A DNA stretch of 64,000 bases from Carboxydocella thermautotrophica (lineage in GTDB: Bacteria > Bacillota > GCA-003054495 > Carboxydocellales > Carboxydocellaceae). The stretch covers positions 422,501 through 486,500 of the forward strand of contig CP028514.1 of the NCBI GenBank assembly GCA_003054495.1, read 5' to 3'. Shown here piece by piece: positions 6,790-16,018 of the stretch (positions are counted from its first letter, which is position 1; each line of letters starts with the position of its first letter). Made by a program: the position numbers and the translations under genes. A model generated the notes under the pieces. The model worked only from the letters and a program-made list of their open reading frames with translations. It made no database searches and was not told the DNA's origin.

Positions 6790-9700
6790 TGAAGAACCGG
6801 GAGATTTTCCAACGAGATCCTATTGTTTCAAAACTGCTCAATGACGGCGTAGCTACAGTTACTGAAGCGGCCACTTCTAAAGAGATTGAAACCCTTCGCT
6901 ATGAACTGGAGCATTTTGTTTGCGAGGGGCAGTATAAAGACGGACTTATACGCATTCTTGAGTCTTACTTGAGCAATGCGGATTCGACAAGCCAGCCAGC
7001 CGTTTGGGTAAGCGGTTTTTTTGGCAGCGGTAAATCACATCTTCTGAAGATGCTCCGCCACTTATGGGTTAACACCAAATTTGAGTCGGATGGAGCGACT
7101 GCCCGTGAGCTGGTCAGGTTACCGGTGGAAGTAAAAGATTTGCTTAAAGAATTGGATACGTTAGGGAAAAGATGTGGCGGGCTTCATGCTGCGGGGGGGA
7201 CGCTGCCGTCCGGTGGAGGGAAAAGTCTTCGTCTGGCTGTTCTCAGTATTATCTTTCGCTCGAAAGGCCTGCCCGAGTCTCTTCCCCAAGCCCAATTTTG
7301 CCTTTGGCTTCAAAAAAATGGCATCTACAGTCAGGTTGAAAAGGTTGTGGAAGATTCAGGCAAGGACTTTCGGCAAGAACTTCGTCATTTATATGCCAGT
7401 CCGGTAATAGCCAAAGCACTGTTGGAGGCTGACCCTGATTTTGCCTCCGATCTCAAGCAGGTGCGAGCCACTATTCGTGCCCAGTTTCCTGATGTAGACG
7501 ATATTTCGACATCCGAATTCATCCAGATCATTCGTGATGTCCTTTCTGTAAACGGTCAACTTCCCTGCACGGCGATTGTACTCGACGAAGTCCAGCTCTT
7601 TATAGGTGACAGTACGGCTCGTTCATATGATGTGCAAGAAGTAGCCGAAGCCCTTTGTAAGCAGCTTGATAGCCGAATACTGCTTATAGGGGCTGGTCAG
7701 ACTGCGCTGAGCGGTAATCTTCCGCTTCTTCAGCGATTGAAGGATCGTTTTACAATACCTGTGGAACTCTCCGATACGGATGTTGAAACTGTAACTCGCC
7801 GGGTAGTGCTGGCCAAAAAAGCAGATAAGCGTAAGGCCATCGAAGAAATATTAAATGCTTACGCTGGTGAAATTGACCGACATCTTGTCGGTACTCGAAT
7901 TGCTCCCCGAAGTGAAGACCGGAGCATTATCGTCGAAGACTATCCCCTTTTACCCGTCCGCCGCAGATTTTGGGAGCATGTCCTTCGTGCCGTTGACGTT
8001 CCAGGAACCAGTAGCCAACTTCGTACTCAACTCCGTATTGTTCACGACGCTGTCCGGGAGATTGCCGAAAAACTTCTGGGTACGGTCGTGCCGGCTGATT
8101 TCATATTTGACCAACTCCAGCCAGACTTGCTTCGCACTGGGGTTCTTTTACGGGAAATTGACGAAACCATTCGTAATCTGGACGATGGAACTCCGGAAGG
8201 TTTGTTAGCCAAGCGTATTTGCGCACTTATATTCCTCATCCGCAAACTCCCCCGCGAAGCCGTCGCTGATATTGGTGTCCGTGCTACCACGGATATGTTA
8301 GCAGATCTTCTGGTAAGCGACCTGGCCAGTGATGGCCCTGCCCTGCGCAGAGAGATTCCACGGATTCTTGAGAAACTGGTTGAGGAAGGGAAGCTTATCA
8401 AGCTGGACGAGGAATACAGCCTTCAGACCCGGGAAAGCAGCGAATGGGACCGTGAATTCCGCAACCGGCAAACCCGGCTAAGTAATGATCTTACGGCTTT
8501 GTCCAGTAAACGTTCGGCTCTGTTGAATTCGGCCTGTATAGACGTCCTTGGTAATATTAAACTTCTCCAGGGGAAGTGCAAGGTGCCGCGTAAGCTGGTA
8601 ATTCACTTTGGCAGCGAGCCACCTGAAACTCAAGGCCACGAAATCCCGGTTTGGGTCCGTGACGGCTGGGGAGAAAACGAAAGTACTGTTGTGGCCGATG
8701 CCCGGGCGGCTGGTAATGACAGCCCGACTATTTTCGTCTATATTCCGAAAGCAAGTGCCGAGGACCTAAAAAAAGCGATTATTGATTATGAGGCGGCTAA
8801 AGCGACCATCGAATTTAAGGGTACTCCTACAACTCCAGAGGGACGGGAAGCTCGCGATGCTATGTCCACTCGTATGAAAACGGCAGAGGTTACCCGGGAT
8901 AGCATTATCCAGGATGTAATTAATGCGGCTAAGGTGTTTCAGGGCGGTGGACAGGAGCGTTTTGAACTGTCCATAAAAGAAAAAGTGCAGGCAGCCGCCG
9001 AAGCGTCCTTGGACCGCCTCTTTCCGAATTTCCGGGATGCTGATGATGAACGGTGGCCGACTGTTATCAATCGGGCAAAGAATGGCGACGAAGCCGCCTT
9101 CCAGGCTGTAGGCTGGAACGATGCACCCGAAAAACACCCTGTCTGTTCAGCTATTCTTTCTGAAATCGGATCCGGCAAGACAGGCAAGGAAATTCGCGAA
9201 ACCTTTGAAAAAGCACCTTATGGCTGGCCGCGTGATGCTATTGACGCTGCTTTGATTACGCTTTTTGCCACTGGACATCTTCGCGCTATATATAAAGGAG
9301 TCCAGCTTGACCGTGGTCAATTGGATCAAGCTAAGATTTCGGCTACCGACTTCCGGGTAGAAACGGTAACCATAGATGTCCGCAGCCGCATGAAACTACG
9401 AAAGCTTTTTCAAACAGCAGGCCTTAGCTGCAAGGCGGGGGAGGAATCTTCTGTAGCCGGGCAATTTCTTGCCAAGCTTATGGACCTGGCCGAGCGTGCC
9501 GGTGGCGATCCGCCACTGCCTGAGCGTCCATCTAAGACCCATTTGGAAACAATGCGGGGACTTGCTGGTAACGAACAACTTGCAGCGATACTGGAACAGT
9601 TTGACACCTTGTCCCAACAACTGCAGAATTGGTCAGCATTGGCGGACTTGGCGACAAAGCGCAAACCTGCGTGGGATAGACTTCAGATCCTGTTGAGACA

Positions 9701-10235
9701 CGCCCGTGGCCTCCCCGAAGCGGAAGAACTGCAAAAGCAGGCCAATGCTGTGCGCGATGAACGTCGATTGTTAGAAGAGCCCGATCCGGTTCCGGATATT
9801 CACAGAGCAGTCGTCAAAGTGCTCCGTAGTGCTGTCAGGCAGGCTCACGCCAACTTTGAGACGGTATATAACCGGGAGAGAGCGGCACTCGAGGGAAATG
9901 AGAACTGGCAGAAACTATCTCCGGAACAGAAGCAAAAAATTCTTGCGGCTGAAGGTATTGCCAGCGTTCCCCGACTTTCCATAGAAGATGACGAGTCCTT
10001 GCTTCGAAGTCTCCAGGAAATTCCTCTGTCAAGCTGGAAAACCAGGACAGATGCCCTTCCTCAACAGTTTAGCAATGCTGCCATGGCAGCTGCGAAGTTG
10101 CTTGAGCCAAAAACGCAAAAGGTAAAACTGACCAGCAGCATTCTGAGGACAGAAAATGATGTTAAAGCCTGGGTGGCTAAAATTGAGAGAGAACTTCTAG
10201 AAAGGATTAAGAACGGCCCCATCGTGATCTCGTAG
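6789..10235 (+). CDS. brxC: BREX ATPase BrxC
   Basis: A 1148-residue P-loop ATPase, normal for BrxC/PglY. Walker A is GFFGSGKS at about residues 76-83 and a Walker B-like strand is CTAIVLDEVQLFIGD near residue 260. The rest is long and largely helical. In BREX it is thought to act with PglX and PglZ in sensing or marking DNA. The ATG at 6789 is preferred over the in-frame TTG at 6786 because it directly overlaps the brxB stop, with GGGGTGAG upstream. It is followed by pglX after 13 nt. Confidence 0.93.
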   Translation: MKNREIFQRDPIVSKLLNDGVATVTEAATSKEIETLRYELEHFVCEGQYKDGLIRILESYLSNADSTSQPAVWVSGFFGSGKSHLLKMLRHLWVNTKFESDGATARELVRLPVEVKDLLKELDTLGKRCGGLHAAGGTLPSGGGKSLRLAVLSIIFRSKGLPESLPQAQFCLWLQKNGIYSQVEKVVEDSGKDFRQELRHLYASPVIAKALLEADPDFASDLKQVRATIRAQFPDVDDISTSEFIQIIRDVLSVNGQLPCTAIVLDEVQLFIGDSTARSYDVQEVAEALCKQLDSRILLIGAGQTALSGNLPLLQRLKDRFTIPVELSDTDVETVTRRVVLAKKADKRKAIEEILNAYAGEIDRHLVGTRIAPRSEDRSIIVEDYPLLPVRRRFWEHVLRAVDVPGTSSQLRTQLRIVHDAVREIAEKLLGTVVPADFIFDQLQPDLLRTGVLLREIDETIRNLDDGTPEGLLAKRICALIFLIRKLPREAVADIGVRATTDMLADLLVSDLASDGPALRREIPRILEKLVEEGKLIKLDEEYSLQTRESSEWDREFRNRQTRLSNDLTALSSKRSALLNSACIDVLGNIKLLQGKCKVPRKLVIHFGSEPPETQGHEIPVWVRDGWGENESTVVADARAAGNDSPTIFVYIPKASAEDLKKAIIDYEAAKATIEFKGTPTTPEGREARDAMSTRMKTAEVTRDSIIQDVINAAKVFQGGGQERFELSIKEKVQAAAEASLDRLFPNFRDADDERWPTVINRAKNGDEAAFQAVGWNDAPEKHPVCSAILSEIGSGKTGKEIRETFEKAPYGWPRDAIDAALITLFATGHLRAIYKGVQLDRGQLDQAKISATDFRVETVTIDVRSRMKLRKLFQTAGLSCKAGEESSVAGQFLAKLMDLAERAGGDPPLPERPSKTHLETMRGLAGNEQLAAILEQFDTLSQQLQNWSALADLATKRKPAWDRLQILLRHARGLPEAEELQKQANAVRDERRLLEEPDPVPDIHRAVVKVLRSAVRQAHANFETVYNRERAALEGNENWQKLSPEQKQKILAAEGIASVPRLSIEDDESLLRSLQEIPLSSWKTRTDALPQQFSNAAMAAAKLLEPKTQKVKLTSSILRTENDVKAWVAKIERELLERIKNGPIVIS

Positions 10236-10248
10236 GAGGGGGAAATGG

Positions 10249-13200
10249 ATGCCGGTACTATCAGTAGAACAGCGAAATAAACTTGAACGTACAGTCGTCG
10301 AAGCCCGGGATGTTGCCGAAGCCGGAGCCAAGGCGGCCCTGGAGTCCCTGGCTGTGCACCATCACGAACCTTACAGCCATATGAGTCCAGAACAGCGTCG
10401 GCTTCGCAACCACCTTCGTGCCCGGGCGCGGCAACTGGGGGATAAGCAGGACAAAAGCGGAAAACTGGAAATCACGTATCTGATTCAGGAGTGTGCTTAC
10501 GAGCACTGGCATAGGATGCTCTTTGCCCGTTTCCTTGCGGAAAATGACCTCCTCATCGAGCCGGAGATGGGGGTGGCCGTTAGTCTGGAAGAGTGTGAGG
10601 AACTGGCCAAGGAGGAAGGTACCGATCTTTGGACCCTGGCCAGCCGTTTTGCCCAGCAGATGCTGCCGCAGATCTTTCGCCCGGATGACCCGGTGCTGCA
10701 GGTTACTTTTCCGTACGAATATCAATTGAAGCTGGAGCAGTTGCTCGACGACCTGGAGCCAGATATCTTTAAAGCCAGCGACGCCCTCGGATGGGTCTAC
10801 CAGTTCTGGCAGAGTAAGCGGAAGAAACAGGTGAATGAGTCGGGCAATAAAATTGGCGCTGATGAATTGCCGGCTGTCACCCAGCTCTTTACAGAGCCTT
10901 ATATGGTCAATTTCCTTATTCACAACACCATTGGCGCCTGGTACGCGGGCAGGGTACTGGTGGAAAATCCGCAGCTGGCCGGGCAGGCAGAAAGTGAGGA
11001 AGAGCTTCGTAAGGCGGTTTCATTACCCGGTGTAACCTGGGATTACCTGCGTTTCGTCCGAACCGGCGATGGGGAGGGGACGTGGCGTCCTGCCGCTGGC
11101 ACGTTCGAGGGCTGGCCGAAACGGGCAGCCGAGCTTAAAATACTGGATCCCTGCTGCGGCTCGGGCCATTTCCTCGTAGCGGTTCTTTATCATTTAGTCC
11201 CGATTCGTATGGCCGAGGAAGGCCTTACGGCCCGGGAGGCATGCGACGCCGTCCTTAGAGATAATCTCCATGGCCTTGAGATCGATGAGCGCTGCACGCA
11301 GATCGCCGCCTTTGCCCTGGCTCTGGCGGCGTGGACCTATCCTGGAGGCGGCGGATACCGTCCCTTGCCCCAGTTGCGAATAGCCTGTTCCGGCATCGCT
11401 CCGAATACGAAAAAGGAAAACTGGCTCGCCCTGGCGGGAGATGACGAGCGTCTGCGCAATGGCATGGCCCGGCTTTATGACCTTTTCCGGGATGCGCCCC
11501 TTTTAGGAAGCCTTATCGATCCGAGTTCCGCTGTAGAAGACAGCCTGTATGAAGCCCGGTTTGATGAACTCCGCCCTTTACTGGAAAAAGCGATATCCGC
11601 GGAGAAAGATGATTACCCTCAGCATGAGTTAAGGGTTGCCGCCTGCGGTATTGCTGATGCGGTTCAGATTCTTGGAGGGCTCTATCATTTGATCATAACT
11701 AATGTTCCATACTTGGGTCGTGGTAAGCAGACCAATCTAATCAAAGAATTTTGTGCGCAATATTACTATGAAGCCAAGAACGATATTGCTACTGTATTTT
11801 TGGGTCGGCTGCTCCGTCTCAATTCACCTGCCGGCACAACGGCCCTGGTCATGCCGCAGAACTGGCTGTTCTTGACTACTTATAAAAAATTTCGTACCCG
11901 GATGCTGAAAACAAGGCGATGGGAAATACTTGCTCAACTTGGTGAAGGAGGATTCGAAAACTCGCAAGCAGCGGGTGCCTTTACTGCTTTACTGGTCATT
12001 TCCGCTTCTGCTCCGCCAATGGGACATACCTTCGCCGGCCTCGACGCTACCGCCCCCCGCACGGCGCAGGAGAAAGCTGAAATTCTTCGAGGAGCCGAAC
12101 TTAAGACGGTGGTGCATGCGGAGCAGCTGAAGAATCCGGATGCACGGGTAGTTTTGGATTCGCTTAATTTGAAAAAATTGCTATCACAATATGCAGATTC
12201 ATTTCAAGGGATATCGCCTGCAGATTTTCCACATTACGGCCGTTTCTTTTGGGAAATAGCAGCAAGTGGTTTTAGTTGCCCTGAATGGTCTTTTTGGCAG
12301 TCGACTGTTACGGTGCATCAACATTATGGCGGTAAAGAGCTAATGCTTTGGCAAAACGCAGATTTTAAACGGGCTGTTGAAATTGGCAAGGCATATATTC
12401 GTGGAAAAAATGCCTGGGGAAAACCAGGAGTTGTTGTAAGTGCGATGCGTGGATTACCCTGTACTATATATACTGGGGAAGTATTTGATACAAATGTTGC
12501 CGTCATCGTTCCTCATAATCCAGCCCATCTCCCCGCCATCTGGTGTTTCTGTTCTTCGCCTGAATATAACGAAGCTGTCCGCAAGATTGATCAGAAACTG
12601 AACGTAACAAACGCGACATTGGTTAAAGTCCCCTTCGACTTGGAATACTGGCAGAAAGTCGCCGCCGAGAAGTATCCAAATGGTCTTCCCGAACCTTATT
12701 CAGACGACCCCACTCAATGGATCTTCCACGGGCATCCGGCAGATTCTACCAGCCCCCTTCAGGTGGCGGTGGCCCGCCTTTTGGGCTATCGCTGGCTGGC
12801 GGAACTGGATGATTCGATGCGGTTGTCTGCGGAAGCACGCGAGTTGGTACAGCGCTGCAGGGAGTTGGAAGATTACGCCGACGGCGACGGCATAGTCTGC
12901 CTCCCTGCTGTTCGTGGCGAAGAACCAGCTGCCGAACGCCTGCGGGCATTACTCGCCGCCGCCTACGGGGAGGAATGGTCGCCAGCCAAAGAGCAGGAAC
13001 TTATTATTGCAACGGGTTCTGAAGCGAAGGATCTTGACGAGTGGCTCCGCAACGATTTCTTTGAACAGCACTGTAAGCTATTTCACCACCGGCCCTTCAT
13101 CTGGCATATCTGGGACGGGCGCCGGCGCGACGGTTTCCATGCTCTGGTCAACTACCACAAGCTGGCTGAGGGCAATGGCAAAGGCAGGCAGGTTTTAGAA

Positions 13201-13662
13201 AGCCTTACTTATAGTTATCTCGGTGAGTGGATTACCCGGCAGAAAGATTGGGTGAAGCGAGGCGAAGGTGGTGCTGAAGACCGGCTGGCAGCTGCATTGG
13301 AATTGCAAAAACGCCTTATTGCCATCCTCGAAGGTGAACCTCCTTTCGATATTTTCGTCCGCTGGAAGCCTATCGAACAGCAGCCCATCGGCTGGGAACC
13401 GGACATTAATGACGGAGTGCGGATCAACATCCGGCCGTTTATGGCTTCTGACATTCCCGGCGGCCGAAAAGGTGCCGGCATCCTCCGGTGGAAGCCCAAT
13501 ATTAATTGGGGCAAGGACCGCGGCAAAGAACCAACGCGTCCTCAAGAACAGTTTCCCTGGTTCTGGAAGAATGGTAAGTTCACCGGCGAGCGGGTCAATA
13601 ATGTGCATTTAACCAATGAAGAAAAAAGAAAAGCACGTGAGGCAGTGAACAGGAGTAGATAA
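10249..13662 (+). CDS. pglX: BREX adenine-specific DNA methyltransferase PglX
   Basis: An 1137-residue N6-adenine methyltransferase that marks host DNA so that BREX does not attack it. Motif I, LDPCCGSGHFL, lies near residue 300 and binds S-adenosylmethionine. The catalytic motif IV reads TNVPYLG near residue 485, so the usual second Pro of NPPY is Val. A C-terminal target-recognition region follows. The ATG at 10249 has AGGAGGGGG in front; a nearby ATG at 10245 is out of frame. It is co-transcribed with brxC and pglZ, with only 2 nt to the next gene. Confidence 0.95.
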   Translation: MPVLSVEQRNKLERTVVEARDVAEAGAKAALESLAVHHHEPYSHMSPEQRRLRNHLRARARQLGDKQDKSGKLEITYLIQECAYEHWHRMLFARFLAENDLLIEPEMGVAVSLEECEELAKEEGTDLWTLASRFAQQMLPQIFRPDDPVLQVTFPYEYQLKLEQLLDDLEPDIFKASDALGWVYQFWQSKRKKQVNESGNKIGADELPAVTQLFTEPYMVNFLIHNTIGAWYAGRVLVENPQLAGQAESEEELRKAVSLPGVTWDYLRFVRTGDGEGTWRPAAGTFEGWPKRAAELKILDPCCGSGHFLVAVLYHLVPIRMAEEGLTAREACDAVLRDNLHGLEIDERCTQIAAFALALAAWTYPGGGGYRPLPQLRIACSGIAPNTKKENWLALAGDDERLRNGMARLYDLFRDAPLLGSLIDPSSAVEDSLYEARFDELRPLLEKAISAEKDDYPQHELRVAACGIADAVQILGGLYHLIITNVPYLGRGKQTNLIKEFCAQYYYEAKNDIATVFLGRLLRLNSPAGTTALVMPQNWLFLTTYKKFRTRMLKTRRWEILAQLGEGGFENSQAAGAFTALLVISASAPPMGHTFAGLDATAPRTAQEKAEILRGAELKTVVHAEQLKNPDARVVLDSLNLKKLLSQYADSFQGISPADFPHYGRFFWEIAASGFSCPEWSFWQSTVTVHQHYGGKELMLWQNADFKRAVEIGKAYIRGKNAWGKPGVVVSAMRGLPCTIYTGEVFDTNVAVIVPHNPAHLPAIWCFCSSPEYNEAVRKIDQKLNVTNATLVKVPFDLEYWQKVAAEKYPNGLPEPYSDDPTQWIFHGHPADSTSPLQVAVARLLGYRWLAELDDSMRLSAEARELVQRCRELEDYADGDGIVCLPAVRGEEPAAERLRALLAAAYGEEWSPAKEQELIIATGSEAKDLDEWLRNDFFEQHCKLFHHRPFIWHIWDGRRRDGFHALVNYHKLAEGNGKGRQVLESLTYSYLGEWITRQKDWVKRGEGGAEDRLAAALELQKRLIAILEGEPPFDIFVRWKPIEQQPIGWEPDINDGVRINIRPFMASDIPGGRKGAGILRWKPNINWGKDRGKEPTRPQEQFPWFWKNGKFTGERVNNVHLTNEEKRKAREAVNRSR

Positions 13663-13664
13663 CT

Positions 13665-16016
13665 ATGTCGATTAGGACAAGTGAAATGTCGGCAAATACA
13701 CTTTTAGAAGCCGTACGCCAGTCGTTGCTTCGAGCCGGCCGGTATGATCCGGGTGCTGTTGTCCCGCCAGCAGTGATTCTCTGGACCGATGCCGACGGCC
13801 AGTGGCAGCCGTTGGTATCCCAGTTGCGCCCGCTTATGCCGGAGCTTTTGACCCTGGGAGATTACAACCCGGAAGAAAAAACCGGACCGGCAATTTGGTT
13901 GCGGTGTGTCATTGAACGAATGCTACCTGAAGTTGAACTAGCGGATAAAGCCATCCCAGTCATTTACATGTCAAACGTGAGCCGGCAGGTACTCCGAGCC
14001 GGCGAGGAGTGTCCGGACAGCCTCAAACCGCTGGTGGAACTGCAGTATCGCGGTACGGTTTGGACACAGCGTAACGGTAAAGACTGGACAGTTGAGGCAT
14101 TTTTGGTATCAGAAGATGGTCTGGGCCTGGATGTGGCTAAAGATAAACAGACCCGGCAGGCGATGCTTCGGGCACTACCGCAATTGGCCACCACCCCTGT
14201 ATCACGGCTGCGAGGTAAACGCCTGGAGGCTGAGGATTTTGATAAGTTGATGGTTGCCGATACCTCCCGGGACTTGCTGTTATGGCTGAATGACCCGGTT
14301 CATACGCGCGAGAAATGGGGTAACGACAAGTGGGCGGCATTTTGTGCTCGTTGTAAGGTGGAATATGAGATCGATCCGGGAGAAGGCGAACTTGTTGTTG
14401 CTGAAAAAATGGGATTGCGGGATAACGAAGCCTGGCAGACTTTGTGGCAAAGATATGCCGAAGCCCCGGCGCTTTACCCCGGTATTCCCGAAATCTTGCG
14501 GCGCGCCAAACCGGCCAGACTGTTATTTGACCGGGAGCCCTGGCCGGACGAAAACGAGGCGGAAGAGGATTCGCTGAGGCAGAGTCTTTTGGAATTGGAA
14601 AGATTATCTCCCGCTGATGCCAGACAAAGAATCGAAGAACTCGAGAAGGAACACGGTGCACGGAGGGAGTGGATCTGGGCCCGGCTGGGACAGAGCCCGC
14701 TGGCCGTGGCCTTAAAACACCTCGTAACTCTGGCCCGAAAAACAGCTCAAGGCCTTGGAGGCGACTCGCCAAAAGCAATGGCTGATCTGTATACGGAGGG
14801 TGGATATCTGGCCGATGATGCCGTATTGAGGGCAATTAGCAGCGTAAAATCATCGGAGGATGCGAGGGCATTACAAGTTGCTATTCGCAGTATTTATCTG
14901 CCCTGGCTAGAGGATGCAGCCCGGCATTTTCAAGATTTAATTGCAACCTTCCCTTTGCCGAACGTTGCCAGCAAAAAACAAACTTTAATTGCCGCCAATC
15001 CTGGGCAGTGTTTGCTTTTTGTGGACGGACTTCGATTTGATATTGCCCAGCGTTTGATTGCCATGGCCGAAGAAAGACAGCTCCAGGTAAATATAAATTG
15101 GCGCTGGGCGGGACTGCCCACAGTAACTTCAACGGCGAAACCAGCAGTCTCCCCAATAGCAGGAAAGCTTTCAGGTGAACTACCTGGCGAAGACTTTATT
15201 CCGGAGGTCAGTGAGGTTAATCTTTCACTAACTACCGACCGGTTTCGCAAGCTCTTAACGGAAGCAGGCTATCAGGTGTTTAATTCCTTTGAGACGGGCA
15301 ACCCGGATGAGCCTGGAGCACGTGGGTGGACGGAATTTGGCGAATTTGACAGATTGGGTCATACATTGCAAAGCAAGTTCGCTGCCCGCATCGATGAACA
15401 GCTTGAGCTAGTTCTGGATCGAATCCAAAATTTACTGGAGGCAGGCTGGAAGCAGGTACGCATTGTCACGGACCATGGGTGGCTTTTAGTTCCGGGTGGG
15501 CTGCCGGCCATGAAACTACCCAAATACCTCACCGAAAGCCGCTGGACAAGATGCGCCGCCATCAGGCCGGGAACCCGTGTTGATGTGCCAACTGCTGAAT
15601 GGTACTGGAATGCCTATCAGCACTTTGCTTTTGCACCGGGGGTATATTGTTTCGTCAAAGGTAACGAGTATGCCCACGGAGGCGTAAGCCTTCAGGAATG
15701 CCTTATTCCTGAATTGACCTTTAATTCTATAGAGTTAGCTCCAGTAACGGTTAGTATAAGGGAAATTCAATGGTTTGGGTTGCGTTGTCGCGTTGCAGTT
15801 AATACCGGCAGTGCCGAAGTCATAGCCGACCTGCGGACAAAACCCAATGATCCGAATTCCAGTATTACTACGCCCAAGCAGATTGATTCCACTGGACGTG
15901 TTGGACTTCTTGTCGCGGACGATTCCCTTGAAGGAACTACGGTCAGTCTTGTCCTGCTCGACCCATCAGGACGCGTGCTTGCAAAGCAGGCAACCACCGT
16001 TGGAGGTGAGGACTAA
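13665..16016 (+). CDS. pglZ: BREX phosphatase-fold protein PglZ
   Basis: A 783-residue member of the PglZ family, which has an alkaline-phosphatase-like fold and is the signature gene of BREX. Seen: QCLLFVDGLRFDIAQRL near residue 450, whose Asp would bind metal, and RIVTDHGWLLVPGG near residue 600 with the metal-binding Asp-His pair. PglZ is essential for BREX activity in characterised systems, though its substrate is unclear. The ATG at 13665 lies 2 nt after the pglX stop with AGGAG at 13651. The next gene, brxL, also starts 2 nt after the stop. Confidence 0.95.
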   Translation: MSIRTSEMSANTLLEAVRQSLLRAGRYDPGAVVPPAVILWTDADGQWQPLVSQLRPLMPELLTLGDYNPEEKTGPAIWLRCVIERMLPEVELADKAIPVIYMSNVSRQVLRAGEECPDSLKPLVELQYRGTVWTQRNGKDWTVEAFLVSEDGLGLDVAKDKQTRQAMLRALPQLATTPVSRLRGKRLEAEDFDKLMVADTSRDLLLWLNDPVHTREKWGNDKWAAFCARCKVEYEIDPGEGELVVAEKMGLRDNEAWQTLWQRYAEAPALYPGIPEILRRAKPARLLFDREPWPDENEAEEDSLRQSLLELERLSPADARQRIEELEKEHGARREWIWARLGQSPLAVALKHLVTLARKTAQGLGGDSPKAMADLYTEGGYLADDAVLRAISSVKSSEDARALQVAIRSIYLPWLEDAARHFQDLIATFPLPNVASKKQTLIAANPGQCLLFVDGLRFDIAQRLIAMAEERQLQVNINWRWAGLPTVTSTAKPAVSPIAGKLSGELPGEDFIPEVSEVNLSLTTDRFRKLLTEAGYQVFNSFETGNPDEPGARGWTEFGEFDRLGHTLQSKFAARIDEQLELVLDRIQNLLEAGWKQVRIVTDHGWLLVPGGLPAMKLPKYLTESRWTRCAAIRPGTRVDVPTAEWYWNAYQHFAFAPGVYCFVKGNEYAHGGVSLQECLIPELTFNSIELAPVTVSIREIQWFGLRCRVAVNTGSAEVIADLRTKPNDPNSSITTPKQIDSTGRVGLLVADDSLEGTTVSLVLLDPSGRVLAKQATTVGGED

Positions 16017-16018
16017 AT

